Positions 18,874 through 28,010 of a DNA stretch of 64,000 nt are shown here, piece by piece. The notes beneath the pieces were generated by a model. The model was not told the origin of the DNA. It made no database searches and saw only the letters and a program-made list of their open reading frames with translations. The position numbers and the translations under genes were made by a program. Positions within the stretch are counted from its first letter, which is position 1; every line of letters starts with the position of its first letter. This stretch comes from Deltaproteobacteria bacterium. GTDB lineage: Bacteria > Desulfobacterota > Syntrophia > Syntrophales > JACQWR01. The DNA is taken from the NCBI GenBank assembly GCA_016209105.1, contig JACQWR010000006.1, positions 62,001 to 126,000 on the forward strand, written 5' to 3'.

Positions 18874-19251
18874 ATGGAAGCCTTATTCGGAAAAACGGTA
18901 AGTTTGCTGTCCAGCATGCTGGGTTTCAGGGCGGAACGCCATAAAGTGATCGCTTCGAATATTGCCAACATTGATACCCCGGATTATCGTCCGACTGAAC
19001 TTGCCTTTAAGGGTAACCTGGAAGAGGAAATGCAGAAAGGCGCATTAAAGCTTTTTCGGACCGATAAAGGGCATCTTCCCCCCATCTCAACAGAAAAAGC
19101 TGATTATAAGGTTATCCGTTCGGACGGAAAGGTAGACCTTGACACTGAAATGGCCAACCTTGCCGAGAACCAGCTTATGTACAACCTAACGGTGGAACTC
19201 CTGTCGAGAAAATTTAAAGGTATCAATAATGTATTGACGGAGGCAAAGTAA
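18874..19251 (+). CDS. flgB: Flagellar proximal rod protein FlgB
   Basis: 125 residues, usual length. The N-terminal rod motif HKVIASNIANIDTPDYRP and the C-terminal helix NQLMYNLTVELLSRKFKGIN are typical. It forms the rod base next to FliE and the MS ring and is exported by the flagellar type III apparatus without a cleaved signal. First gene after the sigma-54 promoter; its stop is directly followed by the flgC start. Confidence 0.96.
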   Translation: MEALFGKTVSLLSSMLGFRAERHKVIASNIANIDTPDYRPTELAFKGNLEEEMQKGALKLFRTDKGHLPPISTEKADYKVIRSDGKVDLDTEMANLAENQLMYNLTVELLSRKFKGINNVLTEAK

Positions 19252-19677
19252 ATGGATTTCTCAACGTCTTTCAGAATATGCGCTTCGGGACTGGCGGCTC
19301 AGCGCGCCAAGCTGGATGTTGTGGTGAGCAATCTTTCCAACGCCAGTACGACAAGTACCCCCGAAGGAGGGCCTTACAAAAGAAAACGGGTGGTCTTTTC
19401 CACGGAGACAATAAAAGGTCCTTTCAATGCCGTTCTCAAAGATGCCTTGCGCATGGTTAAGGTTAAGGATGTGGTTGAGGACAAGGAAGGGTTTAAAATG
19501 GTCTATGACCCAGCTCACCCGGATGCCGATGCCCGGGGCATGGTTGCCATGCCTAATGTGAATGTGATCCAGGAGATGGCGGACATGATCATGGCGAACA
19601 GGGCCTATGAGGCATCCGTCACCGCATTTGACGCGACAAAAAATATGGCGCTGAAGACCCTGGAGATGGGCAGGTAG
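19252..19677 (+). CDS. flgC: Flagellar proximal rod protein FlgC
   Basis: 141 residues. SFRICASGLAAQRAKLDVVV-SNLSNAST at the N-terminus and the C-terminal NVIQEMADMIMANRAYEASV are the standard rod signatures. Assembles on FlgB in the proximal rod. It starts directly after the flgB stop codon, and fliE follows after 36 bases. Confidence 0.96.
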   Translation: MDFSTSFRICASGLAAQRAKLDVVVSNLSNASTTSTPEGGPYKRKRVVFSTETIKGPFNAVLKDALRMVKVKDVVEDKEGFKMVYDPAHPDADARGMVAMPNVNVIQEMADMIMANRAYEASVTAFDATKNMALKTLEMGR

Positions 19678-19713
19678 CAACACAAAGGTATTGCAGCAAC
19701 AGGAGGCTATGCG

Positions 19714-20019
19714 ATGACTGATATGATTATACGGAGCGGCGATTTATTGCCTCCGTTATCGCCTACGGGAAAAACAGCCGGAGCAAAAGAGGGCGGCGGT
19801 AAATCGTTCGGCAACGTCCTGCAAGACATTGTGCAAGACATCAATAAACTTCAGCTCAATGCCGATGAGGCGATTGCAAAAGTTCAACTGGATAATACGG
19901 GCAGCATACATGAAGCAATGATTGCTCTCGAGAAAGCCAGTATTTCTTTTCGGACGATGATGCAGATAAGGAACAAAATACTTGATGCCTATCAGGAAAT
20001 AATGAGAATGCAGGTGTAA
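19714..20019 (+). CDS. fliE: Flagellar hook-basal body protein FliE
   Basis: 101 residues. KSFGNVLQDIVQDINKLQ and the C-terminal ALEKASISFRTMMQIRNKIL-DAYQEIMRMQV match the family, including its conserved final helices. FliE links the MS ring to the rod and is the first rod component exported. AACAGGAGG precedes the start. It sits between flgC and fliF as in most bacteria. Confidence 0.95.
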   Translation: MTDMIIRSGDLLPPLSPTGKTAGAKEGGGKSFGNVLQDIVQDINKLQLNADEAIAKVQLDNTGSIHEAMIALEKASISFRTMMQIRNKILDAYQEIMRMQV

Positions 20020-20090
20020 TACGTTAAGGAATATCGCCCATTGGGTGCGGTTCCTCTAACGTTAACGTTCTTATGAAAGAATCTGGTGAT

Positions 20091-21647
20091 ATGGATCCCC
20101 TATCAGAATTTTTTACAAAACTATGGAACGGGTTCAATGCGTTGACGACGGGGAAAAAGTTATCCCTGTTGATGGCTGTTGTTGTTACCCTGTTCAGTAT
20201 AATGGCTCTCGTGTATTTCACCAATCAGATTGATTACCGCGTGCTGTTTTCCAACCTGACTACCGACGATGCGGGAAATATCGTAGGCAAACTGCAGGAG
20301 AAGAAAATTCCCTACAGAATCTCCCCTGATGGGACGACGATATCCGTTTCCTCAGAAAAGGTTTCCGAATTACGGCTGGAGTTGGCCGCAGCCGGTTTAC
20401 CCCACGGCGGTGGTGTGGGCTTTGAGATATTTGACAATAAAACCATCGGGGCCACTGAATTTGAACAGCAGCTCAATTACCGGCGGGCACTGCAGGGGGA
20501 GTTAACCCGTACGATTAATGCTCTCGATGAGATACAGCAGAGCCGAGTGCATCTTGCCATTCCCAAGGATTCCCTCTTTGTCGATCAGCAGAAGAAGACT
20601 ACCGCTTCCGTAACCCTGAAGTTAAAGTCCGGACGAAGCCTGCGACAGGCGCAGATAGACGGCATCGCCCATCTGGTGGCCAGCAGTATCGAGGGGATGA
20701 ACGCTGAGGATGTGATGATCATCGACAGCTTGGGGAATATCCTTTCCAGGAATATTGGTGATTCGAAGCTGGCGAAGATGTCGGGGGCCCAGATAGATTA
20801 TCAACAGGGCATTGAAAAGGATCTCGGTTCACGGATACAGTCCATGCTTGAAAACGTTGTCGGCTTAGGCAAAGCCGTTGTAAGAGTTTCTGCAGACCTC
20901 GATTTTCGGATGACGGAAAAAACCGAAGAAACCTATGACCCCGAGTCTCCTGTCGTGAGGAGCACCCAAAAACAATCGGAAAAATCAACCGCTCCTGTTT
21001 CCGGGAAATCCGCTGCTGCCGGCGCAACTGCGGCGAATGCTGAAAATGAAAAGACCGATGAGACAATAAACTATGAGATCAACAAGGTGACCAGTAAAAC
21101 GGTCATGCCGGTGGGAGAGATAAAGAAGCTGTCTATCGCAGTCCTTGTTGACGGCACGTATACGAAAAACAAGAAGGGCGAAGAGGTGTATCATCCCCGC
21201 GATAAGAAAGAAATTGAGTCCCTGGAGAATCTGGTGCGTAAATCAGCGGGGTTCAATGAAGGCAGGGGTGATCAGGTTGCCGTCACTAATATGCCCTTTA
21301 AGAAGGGGGAGGGTGAAGCGGAGACTGCGGGCGCGGGGGCATGGTACGACAAAATACTGCTGTTTTCACCCTTGATTAAATATGGCATCGTCATAGTGGC
21401 AATAGCCCTGGTTTTCCTGTTTATCCTGCGGCCCCTGGTTAAAGGGATTACGTCGGGAATACGGATACGCGAGGTGCACGTTCCGCAGGCAGCCCCGGCC
21501 ATGGCTGTCGAGACCGCTGAAGGACAGGTTCCCCCCATGCCCCGGAGAATGGATGAAGGGCCCATGACCGATGCGGAATTGACCAAGCGCCTTGCCAATG
21601 CTGATGCCAAGACGTTTGCGGAACTGCTGAGAAATTGGCTGAAGTAA
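20091..21647 (+). CDS. fliF: Flagellar MS-ring protein FliF
   Basis: About 518 residues from ATG 20091 (weak GGTG upstream; an in-frame ATG at 20073 is the alternative). Membrane helix near residues 18-38, ring-building motifs with VDYRVLFSNL-like start (IDYRVLFSNLTTDDAGNIVG), the long periplasmic domain and a second helix (YGIVIVAIALVFLFILRPLV, about 425-445). The acidic C-terminal tail AKTFAELLRNWLK binds FliG. It forms the inner-membrane ring on which the export gate and C ring assemble. Confidence 0.96.
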   Translation: MDPLSEFFTKLWNGFNALTTGKKLSLLMAVVVTLFSIMALVYFTNQIDYRVLFSNLTTDDAGNIVGKLQEKKIPYRISPDGTTISVSSEKVSELRLELAAAGLPHGGGVGFEIFDNKTIGATEFEQQLNYRRALQGELTRTINALDEIQQSRVHLAIPKDSLFVDQQKKTTASVTLKLKSGRSLRQAQIDGIAHLVASSIEGMNAEDVMIIDSLGNILSRNIGDSKLAKMSGAQIDYQQGIEKDLGSRIQSMLENVVGLGKAVVRVSADLDFRMTEKTEETYDPESPVVRSTQKQSEKSTAPVSGKSAAAGATAANAENEKTDETINYEINKVTSKTVMPVGEIKKLSIAVLVDGTYTKNKKGEEVYHPRDKKEIESLENLVRKSAGFNEGRGDQVAVTNMPFKKGEGEAETAGAGAWYDKILLFSPLIKYGIVIVAIALVFLFILRPLVKGITSGIRIREVHVPQAAPAMAVETAEGQVPPMPRRMDEGPMTDAELTKRLANADAKTFAELLRNWLK

Positions 21648-21729
21648 GGCATTTTCACCATTGCATCCCCTGTGTTGCGTGTTTTCTTGATCATCACCGA
21701 TGAAGATAAATTTCTGTTAAGGTAAAACA

Positions 21730-22725
21730 ATGACCAATGAAGAGAAAGTCGCAATAGTGCTGTTGTCCCTCGATGAAGATTTGGCGGCAAGGGTTATGAA
21801 AAACTTCAGGCCTTCCGAGATCAGACGCATCGGAAAGCAGATGAGTCGTATAACCAGCATTCCCCCTGATATATTAAGTTCTGTTACCAAAGAGTTTTGT
21901 GCCCTTGCCAAAGAAAAAGGAGGGACTATAGCGGTCAGTGACGATACATCAAAAAATATTGTTATCAAGGCGCTGGGTGAGAAGGCGGCGCAGGAAATAC
22001 TGACTGACGTGGAAGGTAATAAGGCTCTTGACAACCCGATTATCGAGAAGTTGCGGGACGTGGATCCCAAGATATTGATGGATTTTACCAGGACGGAACA
22101 TCCCCAGACGATTGCCCTGATCTTTGCCCATCTGAGGCCGGAACAGGCAGCAGAGATACTGGATAATTTCCCCCCGGAGATGCAATTCGAGATAACCAGG
22201 AGAATGGCGACGCTCAAAAGCGTTCCCCACGAATTCATAGATGATGTGGCGAGGACACTGGAGAAAGAGATTGTTATCGGCGGTACGAGCGATCAACAGG
22301 TGGGGGGGATCGGTGTTATCGCGGAAATACTGAACAGAATGAGCCGGGCCAGCGAGAATGCAATTATGGTGGCGCTGGAAGACTCTGATCCCGATCTGGC
22401 GGCGCAGATCAGGAACTTCATGTTTACCTTTGACGACGTGCTTAAGCTGGACGACAAGAGCACGCAGGAGCTTTTGAGAGAGATCAGCAGCGAAGACCTG
22501 GCGCGCGCCCTGAAGCTTGTTGATGAGAGCATGAGAGAAAAGATCTACAAGAACATGTCGAAACGGGGCTCAGAAATGCTGAAGGAGGATATCGAACTGA
22601 TGCCACCGATACGCGTATCGGAAGTCGAGGCAAGCCAGAGGAAAATTATTGAAATTACTAAAAAGCTGGAAACAGAGGGCAGAATAGTCCTTTTACGCAG
22701 TGATGAGGCGGATGAATTCGTCTAG
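21730..22725 (+). CDS. fliG: Flagellar motor switch protein FliG
   Basis: 331 residues. The N-terminal FliF-binding domain (KVAIVLLSLDEDLAARVM) is followed by the middle domain with EHPQTIALIFAHLRPEQAAE and the EHPQ motif that binds FliM. The C-terminal domain (FTFDDVLKLDDKSTQELLRE) bears the charged torque helix that meets the MotA loop. Full length with no anomaly. Its end overlaps the fliH start. Confidence 0.97.
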   Translation: MTNEEKVAIVLLSLDEDLAARVMKNFRPSEIRRIGKQMSRITSIPPDILSSVTKEFCALAKEKGGTIAVSDDTSKNIVIKALGEKAAQEILTDVEGNKALDNPIIEKLRDVDPKILMDFTRTEHPQTIALIFAHLRPEQAAEILDNFPPEMQFEITRRMATLKSVPHEFIDDVARTLEKEIVIGGTSDQQVGGIGVIAEILNRMSRASENAIMVALEDSDPDLAAQIRNFMFTFDDVLKLDDKSTQELLREISSEDLARALKLVDESMREKIYKNMSKRGSEMLKEDIELMPPIRVSEVEASQRKIIEITKKLETEGRIVLLRSDEADEFV

Positions 22726-23392
22726 CAAGATAATAAAGGCAGAAAACATCAAACTGGTAAAGAAGCCTGAAGACGGGGAGCAGCGCGTTTTCAAGAGAGA
22801 TCAGTTCACCAGGGAAGAGCCAATACCTTCCCCGGTGCTTTCAAAGACATCTCCCGAGAGTGGTGGAGCCGGAAATGATCCGAAGACCAGCGCAAAAGCC
22901 CGTGAAGAGGAAACCTATAATAAGGGATTCGTCGCAGGCATGGAAAAAGGCAAGCAGCTTCAAAAAGAAGAATTTACTCTTGCCGTCAATGTACTGAACG
23001 AGTTGATGAAAGGCTTCGATCGGTTTAAGAGAGAGATACTGGAAAAGGCCGAGGGCCAGATACTTGACCTTGCTTTTTCCATGACGGAGAAAATTATTCA
23101 TCAGGAGGTCACGACAAACCGCAAGGTCATTCAGGGGGTGCTGAAGGAAGCTATCAGCAATATTCTCGACAGGGATGGCATCAAAGCAAGATTGAACCCG
23201 CAGGATTTAAAATACATGATGGAAATAAAACAGGATTTTCTTCAGAGCTTGGACGGGGTCAAAAATATGGTGTTTGAAGAAGACCCATCCGTTAAAAGAG
23301 GGGGCGCTTTGCTGGAAACCTCATTCGGGGAAGTGGACGCCAGATTGAATCAGCAATTTGGCGAGATAAAAACGGCACTATTGAACAAATAG
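22703..23392 (+). CDS. fliH: Flagellar export regulator FliH
   Basis: About 229 residues, starting within the end of fliG (ATG 22703 or 22712; no clear ribosome-binding site, so translational coupling is likely). A variable polar N-terminus is followed by EETYNKGFVAGMEKGKQLQK, an extended helix with spaced glycines, and the C-terminal ATPase-binding domain (ILDLAFSMTEKIIHQEVTTN, GGALLETSFGEVDARLNQQF) homologous to V/F-type stator subunits. FliH dimers hold FliI at the export gate. Confidence 0.92.
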   Translation: MRRMNSSSKIIKAENIKLVKKPEDGEQRVFKRDQFTREEPIPSPVLSKTSPESGGAGNDPKTSAKAREEETYNKGFVAGMEKGKQLQKEEFTLAVNVLNELMKGFDRFKREILEKAEGQILDLAFSMTEKIIHQEVTTNRKVIQGVLKEAISNILDRDGIKARLNPQDLKYMMEIKQDFLQSLDGVKNMVFEEDPSVKRGGALLETSFGEVDARLNQQFGEIKTALLNK

Positions 23393-23513
23393 ACAGGGGT
23401 GAAGGTGCCGGGGGACAGACGGATGAGCAGCAGGTGGCGCCTCACGGAGAACCAACAGGAGGGTACGGCGCGGCTATGGGGAGACGCCGACACCGTAGGG
23501 AGATGCAGCGGAA
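23393..23513. other. GC-rich spacer between fliH and fliI
   Basis: These 121 bases separate two genes that are usually adjacent or overlapping. The stretch 23405-23505 looks richer in G and C than its neighbours. A 63-codon frame across it overlaps fliI out of frame and resembles nothing. No hairpin stands out. Confidence 0.35.
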
Positions 23514-24827
23514 ATGAGCGTGGATTTGGCAAAATACCACCGAATGATGGCGCGGATAAATCCTATCCGGGTAAACGGCAAGATAAGTGAGATTGTTGGC
23601 CTTGTGGTTGAGGGACGCGGTCCTGCCGCTTCCATCGGTGAGGTATGCGGTATTTTTCCGCCGGGACAGGAAAAACCCCTGAGCGCGGAGGTGGTGGGCT
23701 TTAAGAACGGCAAGGTTCTGCTTATGCCCCTGGAAAGCATTCGTGGTCTGGGACCGGGATGCAGGATCACATCCATCGGCAGAAAGGCCAGCGTAAAGGT
23801 GGGATGGAGGCTCTTGGGCAGGGTTATTGATGGCCTGGGGAATCCCATTGATAACAAGGGGCCCATAGAATACGAAGATTCCTATCCCATTTATGCGGAA
23901 CCCATCAATCCCCTGGAAAGGGGACGTATCTATGAACCGGTAGATTTGGGAATCCGGGTCTTGAACGGTCTGTTTGCCTGCGGCAAAGGGCAGCGTATGG
24001 GAATCTTTGCCGGTTCAGGTGTGGGCAAAAGCGTCATGCTCGGCATGATTGCCAGGAATACCAACGCCGACGTGAATGTTATCGGGCTCATCGGCGAACG
24101 GGGAAGAGAAGTCCGGGAATTTCTGGAGAAGAATTTGGGCGAGGATGGTCTGGCAAGATCAGTCGTGGTGGTCGCGGCGTCGGATATGCATCCTCTGATA
24201 AGAATGCGGGCGGCCTATGTGGCGACTTCCATATCGGAGTATTTCCGCGATCAGGGGAAGGATGTGCTCCTCATGGTGGATTCTTTGACGAGATTTGCCA
24301 TGGCCCAGAGAGAGATAGGCCTTTCCGTGGGAGAACCTCCCACAACGAAAGGCTATACCCCCTCTGTTTTCAGTCTGCTGCCAAAACTTTTGGAGAGAGC
24401 GGGACACATAGAAGACAGCGGCAGCATTACGGGTCTTTACACTATCCTTGTGGAGGGGGATGACTTCAATGAACCGGTTTCGGATGCTGCCAGATCTATT
24501 CTTGACGGTCATATCTCCCTTTCCCGCGATCTGGCAAACAAGAATCACTATCCGTCGGTTGATATCCTGGGGAGCATCAGCAGGGTGATGATTGATATTG
24601 TTGACGAGGAACAGCGGAAGAGGGCCAACGAAATTATCAATATTGTTGCGACCTATAAGAAAGCTGAAGCCCTGATAAACATAGGGGCCTATGTAAAGGG
24701 CAGCAATCCCGACATAGATCATGCCATCAGGATGATAGACAAAATAAATGCGTTTCTCAGACAGGATATTGATGAAAAGGTTGATTTCAACCGGACAAAA
24801 CGGGAAATGGCGGCCCTCTTTAACTAA
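23514..24827 (+). CDS. fliI: Flagellum-specific ATPase FliI
   Basis: 437 residues, F1-beta-like ATPase of the flagellar export apparatus. Walker A is GIFAGSGVGKSVMLGM, followed by IGLIGERGREVREF, Walker B VLLMVDSLTRFAMAQREIGL and the LLERAG region. The N-terminal beta-barrel contains the SIGEVCGIFP segment. It forms a hexamer energising unfolding and delivery of substrates with FliH and FliJ. The start ATG 23514 has GGGAG 12 bases upstream, a wide spacing. Confidence 0.97.
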   Translation: MSVDLAKYHRMMARINPIRVNGKISEIVGLVVEGRGPAASIGEVCGIFPPGQEKPLSAEVVGFKNGKVLLMPLESIRGLGPGCRITSIGRKASVKVGWRLLGRVIDGLGNPIDNKGPIEYEDSYPIYAEPINPLERGRIYEPVDLGIRVLNGLFACGKGQRMGIFAGSGVGKSVMLGMIARNTNADVNVIGLIGERGREVREFLEKNLGEDGLARSVVVVAASDMHPLIRMRAAYVATSISEYFRDQGKDVLLMVDSLTRFAMAQREIGLSVGEPPTTKGYTPSVFSLLPKLLERAGHIEDSGSITGLYTILVEGDDFNEPVSDAARSILDGHISLSRDLANKNHYPSVDILGSISRVMIDIVDEEQRKRANEIINIVATYKKAEALINIGAYVKGSNPDIDHAIRMIDKINAFLRQDIDEKVDFNRTKREMAALFN

Positions 24828-24840
24828 GGCGTGTGAGAAT

Positions 24841-25281
24841 ATGTTCAATTTCGGTTTACAGTCCGTTCTGGATTGCAGAAAGGCCGTTGAGGAAAAGGTC
24901 CTGGTGGAATTTTCCGAACAAAAAAGGCGTCTCGAGAGGGAGAAGGAAATCCTCGCGAAGCTCAGAAAGGAGCGGATGCTTTTGATTGAGCAGTTTAAGC
25001 AAAAACAAAAAACGGTGCTGAATGCGGCTGATATTGCCCTGTACATATCATGCATCATAAAACTTCAGGAACGGGAAGCCGATCAGCAGGGGCTGGTCAG
25101 GGAAGTGATTGCGGGCCTTGAGATCAAGCGGGAGGAGCTTCTGGAAGCGGTAAAAAAGGCAAAAATAATGGAAACCTTGAGATCGCAGCAACTGCAGGAG
25201 TATGAGACAAATATCCTGACCCTGGAAAGAAAAGCATCTGATGAGATGGCCATACTCAGATTTGACCGGAGGCAAAAATGA
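24841..25281 (+). CDS. fliJ: Flagellar export chaperone FliJ
   Basis: 146 residues, almost entirely coiled coil. The start FNFGLQSVLDCRKAVEEKVL is typical of FliJ, which sits in the centre of the FliI hexamer and connects it to FlhA. The C-terminus (LQEYETNILTLERKASDEMA) is also characteristic. It follows fliI by 13 bases; its stop overlaps the next start by four bases. Confidence 0.9.
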   Translation: MFNFGLQSVLDCRKAVEEKVLVEFSEQKRRLEREKEILAKLRKERMLLIEQFKQKQKTVLNAADIALYISCIIKLQEREADQQGLVREVIAGLEIKREELLEAVKKAKIMETLRSQQLQEYETNILTLERKASDEMAILRFDRRQK

Positions 25282-25889
25282 GAAAATTCATTGTATTTTG
25301 CCAGTTGGTTGTTTTGTGTATCGTTGTTGTTAAAATTGCGGCGTTCGCCGGTCTGCTTCAAACGAAAGATGTGCTCAGTTATCTGCCGCTCACGGTTAAT
25401 CGCGCCATGGCTGAATCTCCTGCAAAGGCGGTGCATAGTGCGCCGATAAAAGATCCTAAGGATCCTGTCGCTGATAGTCTACGCCCACAGAGGGACCTTG
25501 CTGCTTCTTTGCAGGCAAGAAAAATGGAATTGGATAGCCGGGAAAACGCCCTTAAAACAGAAGAGCAGAAGCTCCTTGCTCTCAAGAAAGAGATACTGGA
25601 GAAGATTGATTTACTGCGTGGCCTTGAAGAGAAATTAAATGTGGCAATCGAGGCGAACAAGTCAATGGAGAGTAAACGGTATAAGGATTTGGCTAAAGTG
25701 TATGAATCAACGCTTCCTGCGAAGGCAGGCCCCATGCTGGAGAAGCTGGATGTGGCAACTGCCGCCGGTATTACCATGAACATGAAACGCGACAAAGCCG
25801 GCGCCATTTGGGGGTACTTAAGCCCTCAAAAAGCTGTAGAGATAACCCGCGAGATTACCAAATCAACCAAGCAGGCGCCGGTAGAATAG
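25278..25889 (+). CDS. MotE-like protein (MgtE-N family)
   Basis: 203 residues. An N-terminal signal or membrane anchor (FIVFCQLVVLCIVVVKIAAF) is followed by a Pro/Ala linker, a coiled coil at about 70-125 (LDSRENALKTEEQKLLALKK) and a C-terminal MgtE-N-like domain (VYESTLPAKAGPMLEKLDVA, AIWGYLSPQKAVEITREITK). This is the layout of MotE, a periplasmic chaperone for MotC in rhizobia; in other bacteria similar genes follow fliJ with unproved roles. ATGA overlap with fliJ. Export or stator assistance is plausible. Confidence 0.75.
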   Translation: MRKFIVFCQLVVLCIVVVKIAAFAGLLQTKDVLSYLPLTVNRAMAESPAKAVHSAPIKDPKDPVADSLRPQRDLAASLQARKMELDSRENALKTEEQKLLALKKEILEKIDLLRGLEEKLNVAIEANKSMESKRYKDLAKVYESTLPAKAGPMLEKLDVATAAGITMNMKRDKAGAIWGYLSPQKAVEITREITKSTKQAPVE

Positions 25890-25916
25890 CGGCATGGATG
25901 CGCGTAACGCTTTCCC

Positions 25917-25934
25917 GCCTGCAGGGGGGCAGGC
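25917..25934. terminator. Hairpin after the motE-like gene
   Basis: GCCTGC at 25917-25922 pairs with GCAGGC at 25929-25934 across a G-rich loop. It lies 28 bases after the stop and may end the flgB-to-motE transcript before the fliK promoter. No T-run is present. Confidence 0.35.
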
Positions 25935-26135
25935 TTACCGGAAACGCGCCTGTAGTCGTCAGATCATAAGAATCCGTCCCTTACTTCCCCCCTTCGCCTG
26001 ATATCCTCGGCATAGGCATTTTGTTACAGGTTTGGCTGTCCATGTTCGGCAATATTTTCCCATTCGTACTATCCGACTGTATCAGCATATATCTAACCTA
26101 TAGAAAATACAGCCTTTCCAGATTATAAACTGCAG

Positions 26136-26151
26136 TGGCACGCCTCTTGCT
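26136..26151 (+). promoter_or_regulatory. Sigma-54 promoter of fliK-flgD-flgE
   Basis: TGGCACGCCTCTTGCT is a perfect match to TGGCAC-N5-TTGCT, 33 bp before the fliK start. Unlike four of the other sites, I could not find the recurring upstream element in the preceding 240 bp. Confidence 0.88.
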
Positions 26152-26183
26152 CATCCCTGTTGTAAAAAGTTAAAAGGATGCGA

Positions 26184-27941
26184 ATGGAACCGATCATATC
26201 TAATATCAGCGAAACCGGCGTACCTTCTAAAAACACGGATGTTGCAGCGGGTCTTTTGGACGTACAGGAGAACCAGCGCGGAAAGGGTCCGGGAAAGAAA
26301 AAACTGAGCCTGGCAGATATGGCAGGTGCCTCAGCCTTTTCCTGGATGTTGAAACAGAACATGTCGGCAGTTTCCTGCACATCATCGGAAGACGAAACAG
26401 GTAATCTTGTTCCGGTCACCGGAGATGCAGTTCCCACCGGCGACATTTCTGGAACGATGGGCAACAAGTGGATAAAAATATTTTCAGAGGGAGGGGTTCC
26501 GGTTGATGGTAGCGGAAAGATAAACATTCGTTCTCTGCTCAAGGGGTTGGGATTGTCGGATGAACAAACGGAAGAAATCGGCAAGGAGCTGGAAAATGGA
26601 CTTTTTCAGTCGGCTGTAACTCCGGAAGGAAATGGTATTAAAGAAAACATTGCCGCCGTACTGAGAGGGTATGGTTTCCCGGAAGAGAAAATCCAGCGTG
26701 TTTTAGCCGGTCTGGAAAATGGCAGGTTTCTCCATTATCTTTCCATGCAAAAGCCGGAGGAACGGCAGAGCGGGTTAAAAAACATTTCTGAAACGGCGCC
26801 GGCCATGGGCGGCAATGGGGAGAAAAATGTTCTGCACCGTGCCGCGGCAAACGTTTCTGCGCTTTCAGAAGGTGCGAAATGGGGAGAAGGACAGGCGAAC
26901 ATGGCTGCCGGTGAAGCAGTACAGAAGGGGAATGGACATAATTCCGGCGATATGCATGCCTCGTCTGCAAACGCAAATGACTTTGAGTCAAGAGGGGCAG
27001 GCGCCGAGGAAGCGGCGACAAAACAGGCCGGTGTTTTTCCCGTGCGGGAAGGTTTTGCGGAACTTGCGGGAAAAGAACCGCCCTCGATGAAATTTGCATT
27101 GCCGTTGGCGGAAACGGCAGCCGGGAAAGGAAATTCTCCCGGGGGAGAATTCGCCCAGACGGAAAAGCGCGCCCGATCCGCCGGTAAGGAAACGGAGGTT
27201 GCCCGGAACCGTTTAAAGCAGCGCCTGTTCAAGGAACAGGCAGTTGAAGCGGGTTCCGGTCGCGAGGAATGGGACCAGTTGCTTTTCGATGAAGAGGTAA
27301 CTGCCGGGAAAAATGATCGGGATATCCCGCGGATTGACAGTGCCGGAAAGAGAGTCAGAAAGGAAGAGGGGAATGTCAAGATCGTATCTTCGTCCGGGCA
27401 GAAGGGGACGGCAATGGACGGCGCTGCCGCCGGCAAGATTGATCAGGGAAATCCCTATGCGGTCGGTGGCGTGGTAAAAGATGTGATCTCAGAGACTGTG
27501 CCGGGCCTGCGACCAGAGATTTTGATAGACCAGATTGCCGGGCAGTTCTCACAGAACGGTCCGGGCAGGGTAAAGATTACCCTTAATCCTCCCCACCTGG
27601 GCACGGTTGATATGGATGTCCTTGTCCGAAACAACAAGGTTGAGGTGGTTATGATTGCTTCCAATCAGGAGGTACAGCAGGCGCTTAAGGCCCATTCCGA
27701 CCAGCTCAAATATGCCCTCCAGGGACAAGGATTAAAGGTGGATGGTTTTGACGTTCTGCTGCAGGGAAATCATGAAGGGCATGGTCACCGGTTCGGCGGA
27801 GGCAATTTCGCCGGTAACGGCAATGGCAATGGGGGCGAAAACCGGGAGGAGATAAAGTCGGATTTCCCGCAGCCCATGATCCTGCCTCCACGTAACGTGG
27901 GGGAAACAGGAGCGGGTGAGGGCATCAGTTTGTTTATCTGA
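26184..27941 (+). CDS. fliK: Flagellar hook-length control protein FliK
   Basis: 585 residues from ATG 26184, which has AAAAGG six bases upstream (ATG 26178 abuts that site). The first about 440 residues are low-complexity (Gly, Ala, Lys, Glu), as expected for the ruler part. The C-terminal hook-length domain has VKITLNPPHLGTVDMDVLVR and KAHSDQLKYALQGQGLKVDG. It measures hook length and makes FlhB switch export specificity. A Gly/Asn-rich tail (FAGNGNGNGGENRE) closes the protein. Contrast with the shorter FliK-like protein at 48130. Confidence 0.9.
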   Translation: MEPIISNISETGVPSKNTDVAAGLLDVQENQRGKGPGKKKLSLADMAGASAFSWMLKQNMSAVSCTSSEDETGNLVPVTGDAVPTGDISGTMGNKWIKIFSEGGVPVDGSGKINIRSLLKGLGLSDEQTEEIGKELENGLFQSAVTPEGNGIKENIAAVLRGYGFPEEKIQRVLAGLENGRFLHYLSMQKPEERQSGLKNISETAPAMGGNGEKNVLHRAAANVSALSEGAKWGEGQANMAAGEAVQKGNGHNSGDMHASSANANDFESRGAGAEEAATKQAGVFPVREGFAELAGKEPPSMKFALPLAETAAGKGNSPGGEFAQTEKRARSAGKETEVARNRLKQRLFKEQAVEAGSGREEWDQLLFDEEVTAGKNDRDIPRIDSAGKRVRKEEGNVKIVSSSGQKGTAMDGAAAGKIDQGNPYAVGGVVKDVISETVPGLRPEILIDQIAGQFSQNGPGRVKITLNPPHLGTVDMDVLVRNNKVEVVMIASNQEVQQALKAHSDQLKYALQGQGLKVDGFDVLLQGNHEGHGHRFGGGNFAGNGNGNGGENREEIKSDFPQPMILPPRNVGETGAGEGISLFI

Positions 27942-28010
27942 ACCAGGCAGCGGGTGCATTACCACGGCTTGCCGGGGGAAGCATCTAAGGTTTTTCCGGA
28001 GGGATAAATT

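Noticed and set aside
23399-23590. 63-codon frame spanning the fliH-fliI spacer
   Set aside because: Runs out of frame into fliI, has no domain and a composition reflecting only GC-rich DNA.
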